A stretch of DNA of 12,815 bases, taken from contig QMSF01000005.1 of the NCBI GenBank assembly GCA_003649565.1, positions 1 to 12,815 of the forward strand. Reading direction: 5' to 3'. This document shows, piece after piece, positions 12,729-12,815 of the stretch. Position 1 is the first letter of the stretch, and each line of letters opens with the position of its first letter. The notes under the pieces were generated by a model. The model was given only the letters and a program-made list of their open reading frames with translations, was not told where the DNA came from and did no database searches. The position numbers and the translations under genes are program-made. This DNA comes from Thermoprotei archaeon (lineage in GTDB: Archaea > Thermoproteota > Methanomethylicia > Nezhaarchaeales > WYZ-LMO8).

Positions 12729-12815
12729 GTGAATCAAGTCGAAAACAGGGATTTTTCGTGGTTTAGTTCTGGTTCCAAACCAGTACTTTCTGAAACGTGT
12801 TCACGATGCTTAATC
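12729..12815 (+). CDS. Possible start of a further gene, cut by the window end
   Basis: From GTG 12729 the frame stays open for all 29 remaining codons (MNQVENRDFSWF, then SKPVLSETCSRC), ending in a CxxC pair that could begin a metal or Fe-S site. There is no SD and the stretch is too short to judge. A minus-strand frame is also open from the window end to a TGA at about 12737. Treat as tentative. Confidence 0.25.
   Translation, partial: MNQVENRDFSWFSSGSKPVLSETCSRCLI
12769..12783. repeat. 6-bp hairpin downstream of tRNA-Pro
   Basis: CTGGTT and AACCAG pair around a CCA loop. A second short inverted repeat, CGTGTTCACG, follows at about 12795-12804. Neither is followed by a T-run. Confidence 0.3.

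Overview
The window is archaeal chromosome. Nearly every gene belongs to the archaeal information-processing core: Nop5, fibrillarin, Gar1, TFB, a TFE-beta-like factor, SRP19, ribosomal protein S8e, Trm1 and a type-2 seryl-tRNA synthetase. Start codons are ATG, GTG and TTG, several with GGTGA-type Shine-Dalgarno (SD) sites. Genes are packed with gaps of a few bases or short overlaps. By eye the DNA is AT-rich. TFE-beta points to the TACK/Asgard side of the archaea. The type-2 SerRS is best known from methanogens, and HypE implies a [NiFe] hydrogenase elsewhere in the genome. A hydrogen-metabolising or methanogenic TACK-like lineage fits, but this is inference from few markers.

Layout. Positions 9-3372 (+) form an operon: Nop5, fibrillarin, a DUF61/UPF0216 protein and a COG1395-type HTH regulator. 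It converges, with a 9-base overlap, on a minus-strand run read in the order gar1, tfb, TFE-beta, rlmE, trm1 (6766 down to 3364). Upstream of that, also on the minus strand, lie rps8e and srp19. A divergent promoter region near 7600-7640 separates them from a plus-strand run hypE, M24 peptidase, serS type 2 (7665-11372). The stretch 11373-11830 looks empty but appears to hold two minus-strand genes: a 47-residue four-cysteine protein and a box C/D guide RNA. Then follow a metallophosphoesterase, tRNA-Pro(UGG) and possibly the start of another gene.

The theme is RNA modification and transcription initiation. Nop5 and fibrillarin are the protein core and methylase of the C/D RNP. The candidate guide RNA at 11631-11694 would aim that enzyme at the universally conserved decoding-site segment of 16S rRNA, at the nucleotide equivalent to E. 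coli C1402. Gar1 serves the H/ACA RNP, and RlmE and Trm1 methylate 23S rRNA and tRNA. TFB and TFE-beta are two partners in the pre-initiation complex, encoded back to back.

Points that merit checking: the C/D RNA and its target; srp19, which has no ATG/GTG/TTG at its N-terminus and is in frame with the S8e stop; the hidden Cys4 gene; the TFE-beta/TFB pair; and a hairpin that buries the start codon of the HTH gene.
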